This document shows positions 38,046 through 49,748 of a stretch of 64,000 bases of DNA, one piece after another. A program made the position numbers and the translations under genes. The stretch is from the NCBI GenBank assembly GCA_947095535.1, contig OX352773.1:271118515-271182514 (forward strand), written 5' to 3'. A model generated the notes under the pieces. That model saw only the letters and a program-made list of their open reading frames with translations. It was not told where the DNA came from and ran no database searches. Position 1 is the first letter of the stretch; each line of letters opens with the position of its first letter. This DNA comes from Poecilobothrus nobilitatus. Lineage: Eukaryota > Arthropoda > Insecta > Diptera > Dolichopodidae.

Positions 38046-38772
38046 ATTATTGTATTAAATATTTATAAACAATATTCGGTATTTAATTCTAATTTAAGTT
38101 ATTATGTAAAAAGTTATTACTAGAATTGATAGCAAAATTAGATTTGATATGACTTCTGACTTCTTTACTAGAGTAAAGTTGATATTTTATTTTATTTTAT
38201 TTTATTTTTTTTAATTCAATAAAGTTTAGATAAGAAATTAACAAAGAAGCTAATTAAAATTGTTCCGTATTATCTTTAAGTTTCTTTATTTTTGTTTTTG
38301 TTTTGATGAGATTTAATTTATTAAAAGGTGCTCTATTGCGAGTATATTTGCGTAATGTATACGTTTATTTAAGACACTGTGGTTTATAACTAACTAACTA
38401 ACTTATTTATAAAACTTAATAAGAAATTTTTAAAAAATAATAATAAAAAATAATCTAAAAGAAAAATGCTTAATTTTTGATAACGATGTTAATTTGTTTA
38501 TTTTAAAATATATACTTATTAATGTTTATCGCTTCAGAAATTGAGCAATAGTATTTCTTTCGTAATTTTTAATAGCGCACACTCTTCTACATTCTATTTT
38601 TTCTTGTTTCTATTAAAGCTTATTTTAATTTAAAAATTTTAATTAAAAAGAAAGTTACTTTGTTTAGTACAACCACAAGTAATGGCTATGTAATCTGTAC
38701 TCTAGTATTACCTTTCGTACAAGCTAGCTACATTCTTTTATTGTTAATTTTCTCATTTTAAATTTGTTTTAA
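38046..38772. other. AT-rich upstream flank of the F-box-like gene
   Basis: No coding or repeat feature was recognised before the mini-me tail at 38773. There is a TTTTA-type pentamer repeat at about 38187-38213. Confidence 0.5.
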
Positions 38773-38823
38773 AACGAGGAAGAATACAGTTGCCTTTGTC
38801 AACTCCTAGATACCCGTACGAAC
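38773..38823 (-). repeat. 3' tail of a mini-me-like element
   Basis: In reverse complement this reads GTTCGTACGGGTATCTAGG, a hairpin AGTTGACAAAGGCAACT, then TTCTTCCTCGTTTT. It is the same layout as the right end of the element at 6077-7437. Only the tail is present; the sequence beyond it is unrelated. Confidence 0.7.
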
Positions 38824-39414
38824 CCGTTAGTATGTTCATAGTCTGTCACTCTGTTTATAATATTTTTTTAATTTTTCAGTATTTTAAAATAATTTGGGTG
38901 AATTTTATAATTTCTAGAACTATGGTTTATATTCAAACTACATATTTATTTTTATACTTTCTTCAAAAGAAGATTTAACCTTCCACACAACGATTATCAA
39001 TCCAAAACTTTTCCAAATAATGATATAACTAGTACCCTAGTACCATAGAATAAGAAGAGATAACTATTCTTATTCTATGCTAGTACTATTTAATACTAAG
39101 CGGCAAATGCATATTAATTTATACTAAACTTACTACGAAATACTATATATACATATGTACAAATGTTAATACGCATATTTATTCATATATATGTACATAT
39201 ATTATTATCGCCATGTACATTGCATTATTTTTTTAAGAATATTTCATACATAGAACAATTTCTTATAAATACAACAAAATACGTATATACGCCGCAATAT
39301 ATGTATATGTATATATTGTATATAGGTATGTATATATATTTTTATTATCTATGATATATAAGTATGTAATAATAATATCTTATAAATATAAATTTTAAGG
39401 AAACTGTTAATTTA
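38824..39414. other. TA-rich spacer
   Basis: Mostly ATGTATAT-type simple sequence (about 39140-39360). No gene was seen. Confidence 0.5.
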
Positions 39415-39642
39415 TTATTTACTAACTTTTTTTGTACTACGCATTATATCCTCAACGGCTCAACAATTTTAAATTATCGAGTAAAAAAAATTTCAAAGAA
39501 ATCGTTGAAGAAATTTGTTAGAAAAATTTAAAAAAAATCAAGGCACACTTTCGCAAATTTTAAGGTAACCCTATGTAAGTATGTTATTGAAAAGTTGCGA
39601 ACAGCAATAAAAGTATAATGTAATGAAGCTTTAATTTTTATG
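39415..39642. repeat. Family R-associated fragment left of the mariner
   Basis: About 39420-39620 is the reverse complement, with divergence, of about 60000-60240. Shared phrases include GTACTACGCATTATATCCTC, TTAAATTATCGAGTAAAA and AATTTGTTAGAAAA. Its junction with the mariner at 39643 and the family R copy that resumes at about 40560 suggest that the mariner landed in or beside a larger repeat. Confidence 0.5.
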
Positions 39643-39644
39643 TA

Positions 39645-40548
39645 TAGGGTTTTCCAATTTGAGTGATATGATTTCTAAGTGACGTTTCGGCCATTTGTAG
39701 TATGTCATGATCTGTCTTTTTTTTCATTGTATTCAGTAATGTTTAAAATTTTATCATGGACCACCGTAAACGTCGTGAATTTGTTGATTTTATGTTGGAA
39801 CAACTTGAAAGCGATAAAGATTTTTGTAAGAAAATCATCTTCTCCGATGAGGCCACTTTCATATGAGTGGTGCGGTAAATAAACAAAACTGTCGATTCTG
39901 GTGCGAAGAAAATTCACAAATTATTTATGAACAACCATTACATTCACTCAAATTGACAGTTTGGTGTGGGTTTTGATCTGGTGGAATCATCGGTCCGTAC
40001 TTCTTTCGAAATGAATCTGGTAACACCGTTACTGTCAATGGAGAGCGGTATAGATCGATGATAACCAACTTTTTATGGCCGAAATTGGAAGAAGTTGATC
40101 TTGACAACATCTGATTCCAACGAGATTGGACTACGTGCCACATGCAACAACCGAATTATTGCGAGAAAAGTTTGGAGATTCGATTATTTCAAGAAATTGT
40201 GACCACTCCAAGAAGTTGTGACTTAACACCATTAGACTATTTCTTGTGGGATTATTTGAAGTCATTGGTCTTTAGCAATAAACCAGACTCTCTTCAAGCT
40301 TTGGAAGTCAATATTGAACGTGCTATTCATGACATACGACTTGATTTAGTGGAAAAAGTGCTCGAAAATTGGGTTCATCGAATTCGTTCCTGGAAAAGAA
40401 GTCGTGGAGGCTATTTGAATGACGTTTTATTGAGAACTTAATTGTATCGATTGTACTTAACGTTAAATAAAAAACATTTGAATTTCCTTAACAATTAGTG
40501 TGTGTTTTTTTTGAACAGAAATCATATCACTCCAATTGGAAAACCCGT
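39645..40548 (+). mobile_element. IS630/Tc1-mariner element, internally deleted
   Basis: Inverted termini GGGTTTTCCAATTTGAGTGA (continuing to 39676) and 40517-40546 match at 29 of 30 positions. TA dinucleotides at 39643-39644 and 40549-40550 fit the TA target-site duplication. The element is about 900 bp, shorter than autonomous mariners: the N-terminal DNA-binding part of the transposase is missing. Confidence 0.85.
39705..40441 (+). pseudogene. Broken mariner-type transposase
   Basis: Catalytic-domain motifs survive in shifting frames: FCKKIIFSDEATF, NKQNCRFWCEENSQI, LTVWCGF, GGIIGPYFFRN, VTVNGERYRSMI, then PRSCDLTPLDYFLWDYLKS and ENWVHRIRSWKRSRGG. The three acidic positions lie in SDEATF, QRD and SCDLTPLD, but the usual QQDGATCHTA is degraded to QRDWTTCHM with a short deletion after it. 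In-frame stops (after TF, after CGF, before FQRD) and frameshifts rule out function. The last 99 codons (40142-40441) are still open. Confidence 0.85.
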
Positions 40549-40559
40549 TATTACTTAAA

Positions 40560-41370
40560 AAAAAAACAAGGTAGAATGTAAACCAACGATTTTTAAAAGC
40601 GCACATTTCCAAAACTCAATACAAACTGTTTAGAATTGTGACTTGCACAAAAATTTGAAAATTTCATGTAATAAGAAAAAACATGAAAATAGGACATTTT
40701 TGAAATTTTGAGGGGCCGTAAGTCCGGAATCCTATATAACTAAGAAAAACCGTTAACACACGTAAAAATATATTATTGAACCTATTGCCGAAGAAAAATT
40801 TTTACAGGTGCCTAAGTTACAGGTGTCCAAAAATAGCAAATTTTCAATTTTTGAGGCGTAATAACTATTAAAGAAGGGGTGGTCCAAAAAAATTTTCTGA
40901 GCAAACTTATACTAATTCTAAAACTTCTTTCTTGCCTCAAAATATCTGGCTCTATCTAAAAGCGTGCCGGAGTTAATGGAAGTAGAAAAATCATGCAAAA
41001 TTTAGTTTTCACATAACGGTAAATACTAAATATAAAAATATTGTATAATTTTGATATTAATTTACAAAAATAAAAGAAATACCTGTCGCATGACATTTTC
41101 AGATTGAAAAAATCTTAAGCGAAACATAAGATATATGCATTTAAAAATAGGGCTTTTTCAAAGTTTGAGGGGCTGTAGCTCCGTAATGGATGGGGCTACA
41201 TGAAAAAGTTGTTCCACAAAATTCTTTTTTTTATGAGACCTACCCATGACTAAAATTGTTTTTCTCTATCTTTAACGGTGTAGAAGTTTTGTAGACAGAC
41301 GGATGGACGGACGGACAAAGTGGAACTAATAAGCACATTTTTTCAATTTTTTTTTGGAAATGTGCTAAAA
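40560..41370 (+). repeat. Family R interspersed repeat, copy 2
   Basis: The copy begins AACAAGGTAGAATGTAAACC and follows the copy at 10622 in the same order through to GACAGACGGATGGACGGACG, GTGGAACTAATAAGCACATT and the terminal A/T palindrome. It lies directly to the right of the mariner. Confidence 0.8.
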
Positions 41371-41493
41371 AGAGGACTTTTAATGCTCTTTGTATATGTA
41401 AATACTTTATTTAAAAATTTGTCAGTTGACTTTGCCTCTCTCGGTTCTCTCTTAATAATTTTTCTCTAAATTTTAGCTCTATAACAATGAGAA

Positions 41494-41688
41494 ATAGGAG
41501 GCCTCGGTGGCCTAGTGGGTAAGAGCGTATAAAATACGCTGTAAACACCAAGGGAGTGTGAGTTCGAATCTCACACACGTCGTAAAAGTTATTCTCTCTT
41601 ACGACATTTACAGCCACGCCTGAACAGGAAAGGCTGTGTAATTTTTTGTCCACATTTATGTGGCAAAAAAAATGCATTAAAAACAAAA
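41494..41688 (+). repeat. SINE family A, full copy with target duplication
   Basis: This copy has box A-like GTGGCCTAGTGGG and box B-like AGTTCGAATCTC, the SINE A body and an A-rich tail. The direct repeat AACAATGAGAA flanks it at 41483-41493 and 41689-41699, an 11-bp target-site duplication that proves retrotransposition. The right duplication and most of the SINE were later copied in inverted orientation (see 41531-41968). Confidence 0.9.
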
Positions 41689-41968
41689 AACAATGAGAAT
41701 TAAAATAAAATTATTTACGCTTATACGTCACGGTATAAATTTGACACTACTTTCTAAAATATATCTTCAATTTTATTTTAATTCTCATTGTTTTTTGTTT
41801 TTAATGCATTTTTTTTTGCCACATAAATGTGGACAAAAAATTACACAGTCTTTCCTGTTCAGGCGTGGCTGTAAATGTCGTAAGAGAGAATAACTTTTAC
41901 GACGTGTGTGAGATTCGAACTCACACTCCCTCGGTGTTTACAGCGTATTTTCAAATTTATACCGTGAC
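41531..41968. repeat. Recent inverted duplication (fossil palindrome) around the SINE
   Basis: 41531-41712 is repeated inverted at 41769-41951 with about two or three differences and one A-run indel. The arms include the SINE, its target duplication and 13 bases of flank, so the event came after insertion. The 56-bp spacer holds GTCACGGTATAAATTTGA (41727-41744), and its exact complement follows the right arm at 41951-41968. That order cannot come from one simple inversion and points to template switching during repair or replication. Confidence 0.85.
41791..41951 (-). repeat. SINE family A, inverted second copy (lacks head)
   Basis: This is the reverse-oriented SINE within the palindrome. 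It ends at the ATACGCTG region so that the GGCCTCGGTGG head is missing. It has no separate target duplication and is nearly identical to the 41494 copy, so it arose by duplication and not by its own insertion. Confidence 0.85.
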
Positions 41969-42033
41969 TCATAAATGGTCTATGAAATAATAAAATGGCT
42001 ATCTACTATAGAATATGACCTGATCTTTGAAAT

Positions 42034-42286
42034 TAGGAACTTTGAATCGAAAGGTCAGCGACTTGCTCACTAGCAGTTAACAGTAAACCAATAAATAAAG
42101 AATTTCTAAAAAATTAAGAAAAATTTTCATTATCACTGTACACCTAAGATTTTATAGATTTTCATTGTTTTGTTTCTATATTATAAAATTGGATCATACA
42201 AACAAATTTATTCATTTTATTTAATACAAATTTTCTGTCATTGTGTGAAGTTTGTACTTCTTAAACCTCTTAAAATATAAAAAATA
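42034..42286. other. Spacer with degenerate tRNA-like sequence
   Basis: About 42034-42080 on the minus strand reads GCTAGTGAGCAAGTCGCTGA, like the degraded heads near 9764 and 18421. Nothing else was recognised. Confidence 0.35.
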
Positions 42287-42487
42287 ATAATTTATTTATA
42301 TTAATATTACATACATAAATATAATGCAATATTATTGAACCATCGGCTACCAAGGCCATTATAGGTTTTTATACTTTTATTAAATTATATACTAATATTA
42401 TTTATTTTGTTATTATATACTATATATTTACATTATATATATATTTGGTCGTAAGGGGGGTATGTAAAGAAAAAAACACTTACGACC
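42287..42487 (-). repeat. SINE family B, head-less copy
   Basis: It aligns closely with 4530-4715 (ATTGAACCATCGGCTAC, GGTCGTAAGGGGGGTATG) and stops just where the tRNA-related head begins in the 4520-4784 copy. Confidence 0.8.
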
Positions 42488-43429
42488 TTTAAAACACACT
42501 TTAAATAATAATTCTGTCTTTCTAAAATAATAAGAAAATCTTATACTTTTTTGATCTTCTATTTTTTATTTTACATCATGAATTAAATTTTTTTATTTTT
42601 GTATAATTGAACGATTTTACATTTTATCTTTAGTTGTTCATTATGAAAAATAATCCAATATTAATTATGTGATTTTTCATTGTTTCTTTAACGCTTTAAT
42701 TATGAATGATTTTGCCTGTTTGAAAAATGTTAGCCTTAATCCCCTATATGTGGGTCATTATTCTTTTTTATGTATTATGTATTGCGATTATTCATTGAGC
42801 CACATATTTATAATATGTATATTCTGAGTACGTGGATGATTCAGTTAAGAATCGAATTTGCAACTAGAGCCTTCCTAATGCAATTTCTATTTAAAAAAAT
42901 TTAAATAAATATTTCTCAGTTATTTATAAAAATGTAAATACTGCTATAATTAATATAAAAATTAATTTTTTTTTATTTTCGTCGCATTTTCCTTTTATTT
43001 AGAATTTAAACTTTAATTAGAACAAACATATTTTCAATTTCAATTAATTTATTAAACATTCTTTTCTTCTTGTATCATTTGCGATGAAATCGACTAATTT
43101 ACTAATCTACTACCTACTACCCACAGCAGTTTTACGAGAACGTCATCGTATTTCCATATTTAATCGATATTTAATTTGTATTTAATCGATATTTAATTAA
43201 GTTAATCTTCGATATCTGAAAATGGTTTCATCTGCGTGTCTGATTGTAAACTGTGTTGAATACTCTACAAGTAGTCATTAAGAATTTTCCATTTATTGTA
43301 CCAATTATTACTTTTGTAATGGAATCATGCTTATCTTAAAACTGAAGAAGATTAAATTAATTGGCATTGAACAATGAATTGTATTTATTTCTTATTTATA
43401 ATTTATTTTCATCAGTTATTAATAACTGG
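42488..43429. other. AT-rich intergenic stretch
   Basis: No gene or repeat was recognised. A short duplicated phrase, TTAATCGATATTTAATT, lies at about 43160-43200. Confidence 0.5.
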
Positions 43430-44830
43430 CCAAAATTTGGAAACCTTGTCCACAAGGATTTGGTTCTTTTTAAATTTCATTTTATATTTTACATTTTTTT
43501 TTAACTTTGTTAGTATCTAATTTTGTAATTCTATTTTTCCTATTTTTAATTATAATATTTTTTAAGATTTGGTTTGTGTGGTTGATTGAAGTTTTGGTTG
43601 CTTGTTAAATATTAATACTGTTATTCCATATTCCATGAGCTGTAAAGATGTGCTTTGTTTTTTCTATTTTTCTGCTGAGTTCCATAAGTTGACTGTATGG
43701 GTAAGTCTGTACTATATGTTTAATTGATAATGACTCTGTACAGAAAGCGCAGGGCGGTGGAGTTGTTCTGTCAAAATTATGTTTATATGATGCAAGAATG
43801 CATCCCAGCCTTATTCGAGTTATTTTGACCCCAAGATGCCTTGATTGATTTTGTACTATTGATTTACTATGATGGATTGGGGAGTGGGATTCTAAAAATG
43901 AGGTGGACGAGTTCGATTGGGTTTGATTAATATTTTGATAGTGTTGTACTATTGTTTTTTTGGCATATGTGTAAGTGGGATTGGGTGTGTTGATGGTAGG
44001 GCTCTTTAGAGCGAGTTTGGCTTCTGCGTCTGCTCTTTCGTTAGCTATTATTCCTGTATGTCCCGGTATTCAAGCTATTTTTATTATGTCCTTATTTTTA
44101 ATGATCTGGTTTCTGATGCTGCGGATTATATTTTCGTTGTTGTCTGTTTTTTTAAATTAATTTAATTGTGCTAAGACAATCAATCAATCGGTTAGGATTA
44201 TGTGTGGGGTGTTAATGGATAAAGCTATAGATATTGCTTTGTTTATTGCTATTGGTTTGGATCTGTATACTGCGTTATTGTATACTGGGTTAGTGTTACC
44301 TATTACAATTGTGGTGTTCTGTGTAGTTATTGCATAGGCCACTCCAAAGCTATCCTTGGAGCCGCCGGTCTAGATAGGTGTATGGCTAATATTATCGTTA
44401 ATCATTTTATTATGTATCTGTTTGTATATTGAAGAGGATGTAGTTAGTTTGGGGAATTGTTCGGAGTGATCAATTATGTACATTTTCCAGTCTCCCCAGC
44501 TGGGTTCGTTTGTATTTTGAATGTTGTGGTTGAAAGTTAGATCTATTTAGTGTGATTAATTCTATGACTTTTTGAATACTTGAGCTTTTAACTTTAAGCT
44601 ATTTGTCTGGCGGATAAAATGTTACGTCGATTACGGTTGGCCAATTTGCTCTTTTAACAGGGTATCTGTGTTGGTCAGTGTGAGTGCACCTACAGCGATT
44701 CTGGCTGCCTGATTGATGGCGGTTTATAATTTTTCCAAGTATTTGTTAGGGGTGAATAGGTGGTTTAGGTGTAGCTGGTTAGGCCGTGATCTATTTTTCT
44801 AAATTGTATGGTTTTCGCATTATGTTGTGT
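43430..44830 (-). pseudogene. Decayed non-LTR retrotransposon (RNase H end, I/R1/Jockey-like)
   Basis: Read on the minus strand, one can follow NQAARIAVGALTLTNTDTLL (a motif of the RT-RNase H linker, near 44710) and GGSKDSFGVAYAITT (RNase H start, with the first catalytic Asp replaced by Gly, near 44370). Next come IAWIPGHTGIIANERADAEA (the RNase H signature, near 44080) and a C-terminal CAFCTESLSIKHIVQ zinc-finger-like motif (near 43750). Stop codons interrupt it, for example after PHIILTD, so it is dead. The reverse-transcriptase core is not recognised to the right and is probably deleted. The base composition is less AT-rich than its surroundings, as expected of an inserted element. Confidence 0.8.
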
Positions 44831-46431
44831 TGTTTGTATTTGGAGTGATCGATTTGTTTTTTTGTTTGTTACTTATATTTTACGAGCCTTTTTCCAAGGC
44901 TTGCCTTGTTTCATCCGTCTATTGAATTGGCAAATTCTATCAATTTTTTGCTTTTGGATTCTTTTATTTATCTTCTAGGCTGCGCATTGATTTTGTTTTA
45001 TAATTAGAAATTTTTTCTCTAAATCAGCTTGAGTTGTTGCCAAAGGCGGGTACGCAAATTGAAAGTTGGGAAAAGATTTTCGGTTTGTTTTCTTTTGGTA
45101 CCATTTACGCCTTCTGTCTGAAGGCCGAACAAAATTTTGCTCATTTTGTTCTTTTTTTTTTGTTTATTAATCGTAATTTGATTTTGTATATGAAATTGTT
45201 TTTAATTTTCAACTTCCATTTTTATTTTCGTTAATAACATTGCGGTCTTAACACGAGATGTTTTTATTGTTTACTATATTATGTACATATTACGTTTTTT
45301 TTTGTTTTTTAACTAAATAAAAATAGTACAAATTTAACTCAAAGAATTAAAATATACCTACATATATTTATTTATTTTTTTTTTAATTTGATCAGATCAC
45401 TTATTTTAATTTATATTTTCTTTCAGAAACCACTACTTACTATGAAAGTATTATTGATACTGTGACAATGAATTTTTTTAAATTTTAATAATATTCAGAT
45501 TCCTAAGAAGTGCAATAGCCATAGCCTATATAAAAAATTATTTGTGGATTTGTGATTTTTATGCACAAACTATTATATATGCTATATTTAACGAAAGCTT
45601 GACTTTAAAATGCTACTTTGTATGAGGCAAAAGAAACGTAAATTTATTGTTAATGTACATACAAATAATATTTTTATCAGCCGATTCGTTGAACTAAAAA
45701 ACTCTTAGCAAGAACTGGTGCGAACAGTCTGAATCCCACCAGTATACTCTGACAATTAAACTTGTAAATTTTGCGAAAATTATTTATTTAAATTTAATTA
45801 TTATATTAATATTAATTTAATTCATAACTAAAGTCGTGTTACGCTCATGAAATTCTTAACTCGAAAAAATAATTATGTAATAAATTAAATAATAGTAATA
45901 ATTAAATCGTATTCTTGATTTTCTATAAATGGTGTTACCGTTTTCAATAGCTCTTCAAAACTTTCTGTATTCTGTGTTCATCAAAAACTTCCACATTTTA
46001 AAATCTAATGGCGATATCTTAATTTTATTCAATTCTTTTTACAAAAATATTTTTCTGTTACCAAAAACATTGTTTTTCCTATAGCTAAAATAACAATAAT
46101 TGTTGTTGTTCTCTATTGTAAATTTTAAATAGAAACTAATCTTTCGAAACTAATTGTTCGCCCCAACCCCCGAACATAATGTTTGCTTGTCTATGGCTGG
46201 TTTTAATCTTGTTAAAATTTCTTTTAATTATTGTTGTTTTTTACCAAATAATTTAATTCAACTCAAAGAAAAATAAACCAATTTTTTAAAATTCATACTT
46301 ATGCACAAGTTTATTACTGCGGTTGATTGCAATCCTTATAAGAAGATGAAAATTAAAAAAAAACCTTCCATGAAAAAAGATGAGAGGCGATAAGCGTCTT
46401 AATAAAAATTTAAAAATATTTATTGTTTTTT
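44831..46431. other. Intergenic stretch, possibly with further LINE debris
   Basis: Up to about 45240 the composition is like that of the LINE and may be its 5' remains, but no domain can be read. Beyond that the sequence is AT-rich without features. Confidence 0.4.
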
Positions 46432-46616
46432 ATTAATATTACCAAATCACGTATAGGATAATGCCACTATATATTTGGTAGCAAAGTAGGGTATATAAAA
46501 CTTGCTACTTGTGCAAAATTTGAATCCACACTCCTTCAGCTAATAGCCACGTGCTTTGTTTGCGGCTAATAAACAACGTGCATTAATAAACCACAGGCCA
46601 CCGAGACTCCTTAACA
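46432..46616 (-). repeat. SINE family B, decayed copy
   Basis: In reverse complement it starts GGAGTCTCGGTGGCCTGTGG, has a degraded B box (GATTCAAATTTTGC) and a GGTATTAAT-type tail. An extra segment of about 25 bases (TTTGCGGCTAATAAACAACG) interrupts the head. Confidence 0.5.
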
Positions 46617-46628
46617 TATCTATAATAT

Positions 46629-48720
46629 AATACACAAGATGTTGGCGAGACCTTGCCAACATCTAAAAGAAAATATTTTACATCTATAATAAAACACTCA
46701 CACTGAATGTAAACTAAACTGGCAATGATGATATTTCTGTGTATTTATTTAATAATTTAAAATTTTATTACCAGAGACACGAATCTTTAACTCAAAATAT
46801 TATCAAGGGACACAAACCGTTCATTAAAAATATAAATAAATTTAGTAAATATTATTACCAGAGACCAAATTTTCCACTAGAAGTATTGTCAGAGACACAA
46901 ACCGTTCATTAAAAGTGAGTACAGTCAAAAAAGGAAAAGTACATACTTAAAAAACACATTTTCAATAAAAATAAATTCAGCAAATTTTTAATTTTTAAAT
47001 TTGACCGCCACATCCATTATGAACTGGTCGCAGCGGTAAATTAAAAATAAATTATTAATCTTCTGTTGGCGTTTTCAATCTTTGTTTTGGAAAAAAAAAA
47101 TAAAAATAGGTACTTTTAATAAAATTAAAACGCCTGAAAGTGAAAAAATGAGTGAGCAAAGTTTATAGTAAACCTCATATTTATAAGAAAAAAATAATAA
47201 GCCGATTTTATTCTTGATTTTGTTTTCATTAGTATAAAAGCTGTTAAAAGCTTCGTAACAGACTTTAAAATAGTTTTGTTTATTTAGGTTGAAATTTAGA
47301 TTTTTAAGCTAAATTTTCGGTAGAACTGGTATAACATAAAATATTCGAAATTTTTTTATTAATATAAAATTCGGCAGACTTAAATAATTATATTTCATAA
47401 CAGAAGTCTGGAACTTACCAAATATTATAGAAATGGATATTTTTCTTAAAAAAAAAACTAACATAGAAAATATCATTTAGAAGCTTTCTCTCACAAAAGA
47501 TTCATAATTTTGTACTAATTTATTATTAGACCATTAATAATATTGTTAGCCATGGAAAAAAATAAGATTTATTAATCAGATCGGATATAATACCTGAAAT
47601 TAATGATTGAATTTCTGATAATATACACAATATAATGATAATACCAATTCACACAAGATGTTGGCGAGACCTTGCCAACATGTAAAAAAAAAAATATTTT
47701 ATTTCTATAATAAATCACTCATACTGAATGTAAACTAAACTGGCAATGATGATATTTCTGTATATTTATTTAATAATTTAAAATTTATTATCAGAGACAC
47801 AAATCTTCGACTAAAAGTCTTATCAAAGACACAAACTTTTACTTTTTAAAAAGTACTTTCGATACAAAATTTAAAGCAAATTTTTAATTTTTAAATTTGA
47901 CCGCCATATCCATTATGAACTGGTCGCAGAGGTAAATTAAAAATAAATTATTAATCTTCTGTTGGCAGTTTTCAAATGACTCTTTGTTTTGAAAAAAATA
48001 AAAATACTCTTAATAAAATTAAAAGACCTGAAAGTGAAAAGAGCAAAGTTTATAGTAAGCCTTATATTTATAAGAAAACAATAATAGGCCGACTTTATTC
48101 TTGATTTTCTTTTCACTATTATAAAACCTGGTAAAAGCTTCGCAACAGACTTTAAAGTAGTTTTGTTTATTTAGGTTGGAATTTTGATTTTTTAAGCTGA
48201 ATTTTTGATATAACATAAAATATTCGAATTTTTTTTATCAATATAAAATTCGGCCGACTTAGCTAATTATATTTCATAACGGAAATCAGAAACTTACTAA
48301 ATATTATAGAAATGGATATTTTTCTTAAAAAAAAAAGAAAAAATAACATAGAAAATATAATTTTAGAAGCCTTCTCTCACAATAGTTCATAATTTTGTAC
48401 TAATTTATTATTAGACCATTAAATTAAAAAGCTGACGAAAACGGCCGTCACAAAGAAAAGGCCCCGAAAATTTATGAAATTACATTATCAGAGACATGAA
48501 TCTTTTATTAAATATACCAAAGACCTCTTCCAAAGTACATTTAAATAAAATAAACTCAGCAAATTTTTTTCAAGCAAAAAAAAAATAAACGCAAAAGACT
48601 TGAAAGTAGTTTTGGTAATTAAAGTAATTTCGCGGCGAAAACAACTGTTTTTCATCGACATAAAAATTTTTTTTTAAAACTAAAGAAAAATAGAGAGTCT
48701 GGTAAAATTTTAACAAATAT
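46629..48720. repeat. Tandem repeat with units of about 1 kb (two plus a partial third)
   Basis: Unit 1 (about 46629-47640) and unit 2 (about 47650-48425) share the opening ACACAAGATGTTGGCGAGAC hairpin, then CTGAATGTAAACTAAACTGG, AATTTGACCGCCA, ATTATGAACTGGTCGCAG and ATTCGGC-GACTTA, in the same order. Unit 2 is shorter through deletions. A partial third unit (about 48470-48690) repeats ATTATCAGAGACATGAATC and some later phrases. Unit 1 also contains an internal direct repeat around GACACAAACCGTTCATTAAA (twice). The opening palindrome has 10-bp arms (46637-46646 and 46655-46664). No protein is encoded. It may be tandem LTR-like or 5' UTR monomers of a retroelement, or a local satellite. Confidence 0.7.
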
Positions 48721-49603
48721 TAAAATTATTTCGATTATTGGGATTGTTTTAAATGTAACAAAAAAAACAAAAAATGTCGTAGCGGTTGGTGTTGGTTGGT
48801 TTTTCGCCGGTTTTTATTGTGCACTTTATACATGTGTTTCAAACAATTTTTGAGATATCGGCACAAACTTTTACTCTGAATGTTTTTTTTAGCTTGGACC
48901 ATTTTTTCTCAATGATTAAAAAACTGTCAAAAATTACCACCACGAAAAAACGGCGAGAAAAAATTAATAAACTGTACCTAACATTTTTAATTTTATGTGT
49001 TTCTATTACAAGTAAGTAAGTGATTTCAACATTTTTTTAATGGTGCTGATGTAAAAATGAAATTTTTAGGTAGTTTATTAAGGGAGTCAGTATGATACCG
49101 TAAATGTTTTTGAATCTATAGAAATTGTGCAATTGCACAGGGGATTTTCTAGTATATTATTTATTATTCTAAAAATAACAACAACTATCCTATAAGTATG
49201 CCATAAAATTAGTTGAAAAATGCTTTTTTTTGTATATACAATTGTTGGAGGATGTTATTTTTTTTTTTTAGCATATATTTAGCAAAAGTGATTTCAAATC
49301 CTACATATGTAAATCGTAAGCAAAATAATAAAAGGAAAGGGGTCCAAAAATTTTGAAGTATTATTCACTAATACTTCAAAATAAAATAATAATAATAATA
49401 TTATGTATAATATGTTTTTATTTTCTGAGGTTTCTTTTAAGGATTTGCCAAAAAAAATTTTTTTTTTAATTTATTTGAATTTTTCATTTCAAAATAATTT
49501 TTTGTAAACAAATTTGTAAATACAAAAAGAAGTTTTATTGTACCTATAAAATTAAATTCTAAATAAGAAAAATTTATTCTCAGTTTTTGTTACAATTTTC
49601 TTT
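48721..49603. other. Spacer after the tandem repeat
   Basis: An open frame of 77 codons at 48786-49019 shows no homology I recognise and no conserved pattern, so it is not called as a gene. The rest is AT-rich. Confidence 0.45.
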
Positions 49604-49748
49604 TTTTAATGCATTTCTCTGTGGACAGGAAATTACACAGCCTTTCCTGTGTTGTAAGGGGGAATAACTCTTACAACGTATGTGGGATCGAACCCACATT
49701 GCCTCGATGTTTTTTTATACGCTCTTACCCACTAGCCCATGGAGCCCC
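49604..49748 (-). repeat. SINE family A, copy with internal deletion
   Basis: In reverse complement the head is GGGGCTCCATGGGCTAGTGG, followed by box B GGTTCGATCCCACA and the tail region CCTGTCCACAGAGAAATGC. The TTACAGCCACACCTGAA segment present in other copies is missing. Confidence 0.8.

Noticed and set aside
48786..49019. 77-codon open frame after the roughly 1-kb tandem repeat.
   Set aside because: No recognisable domain, no splice context and low-complexity residues.
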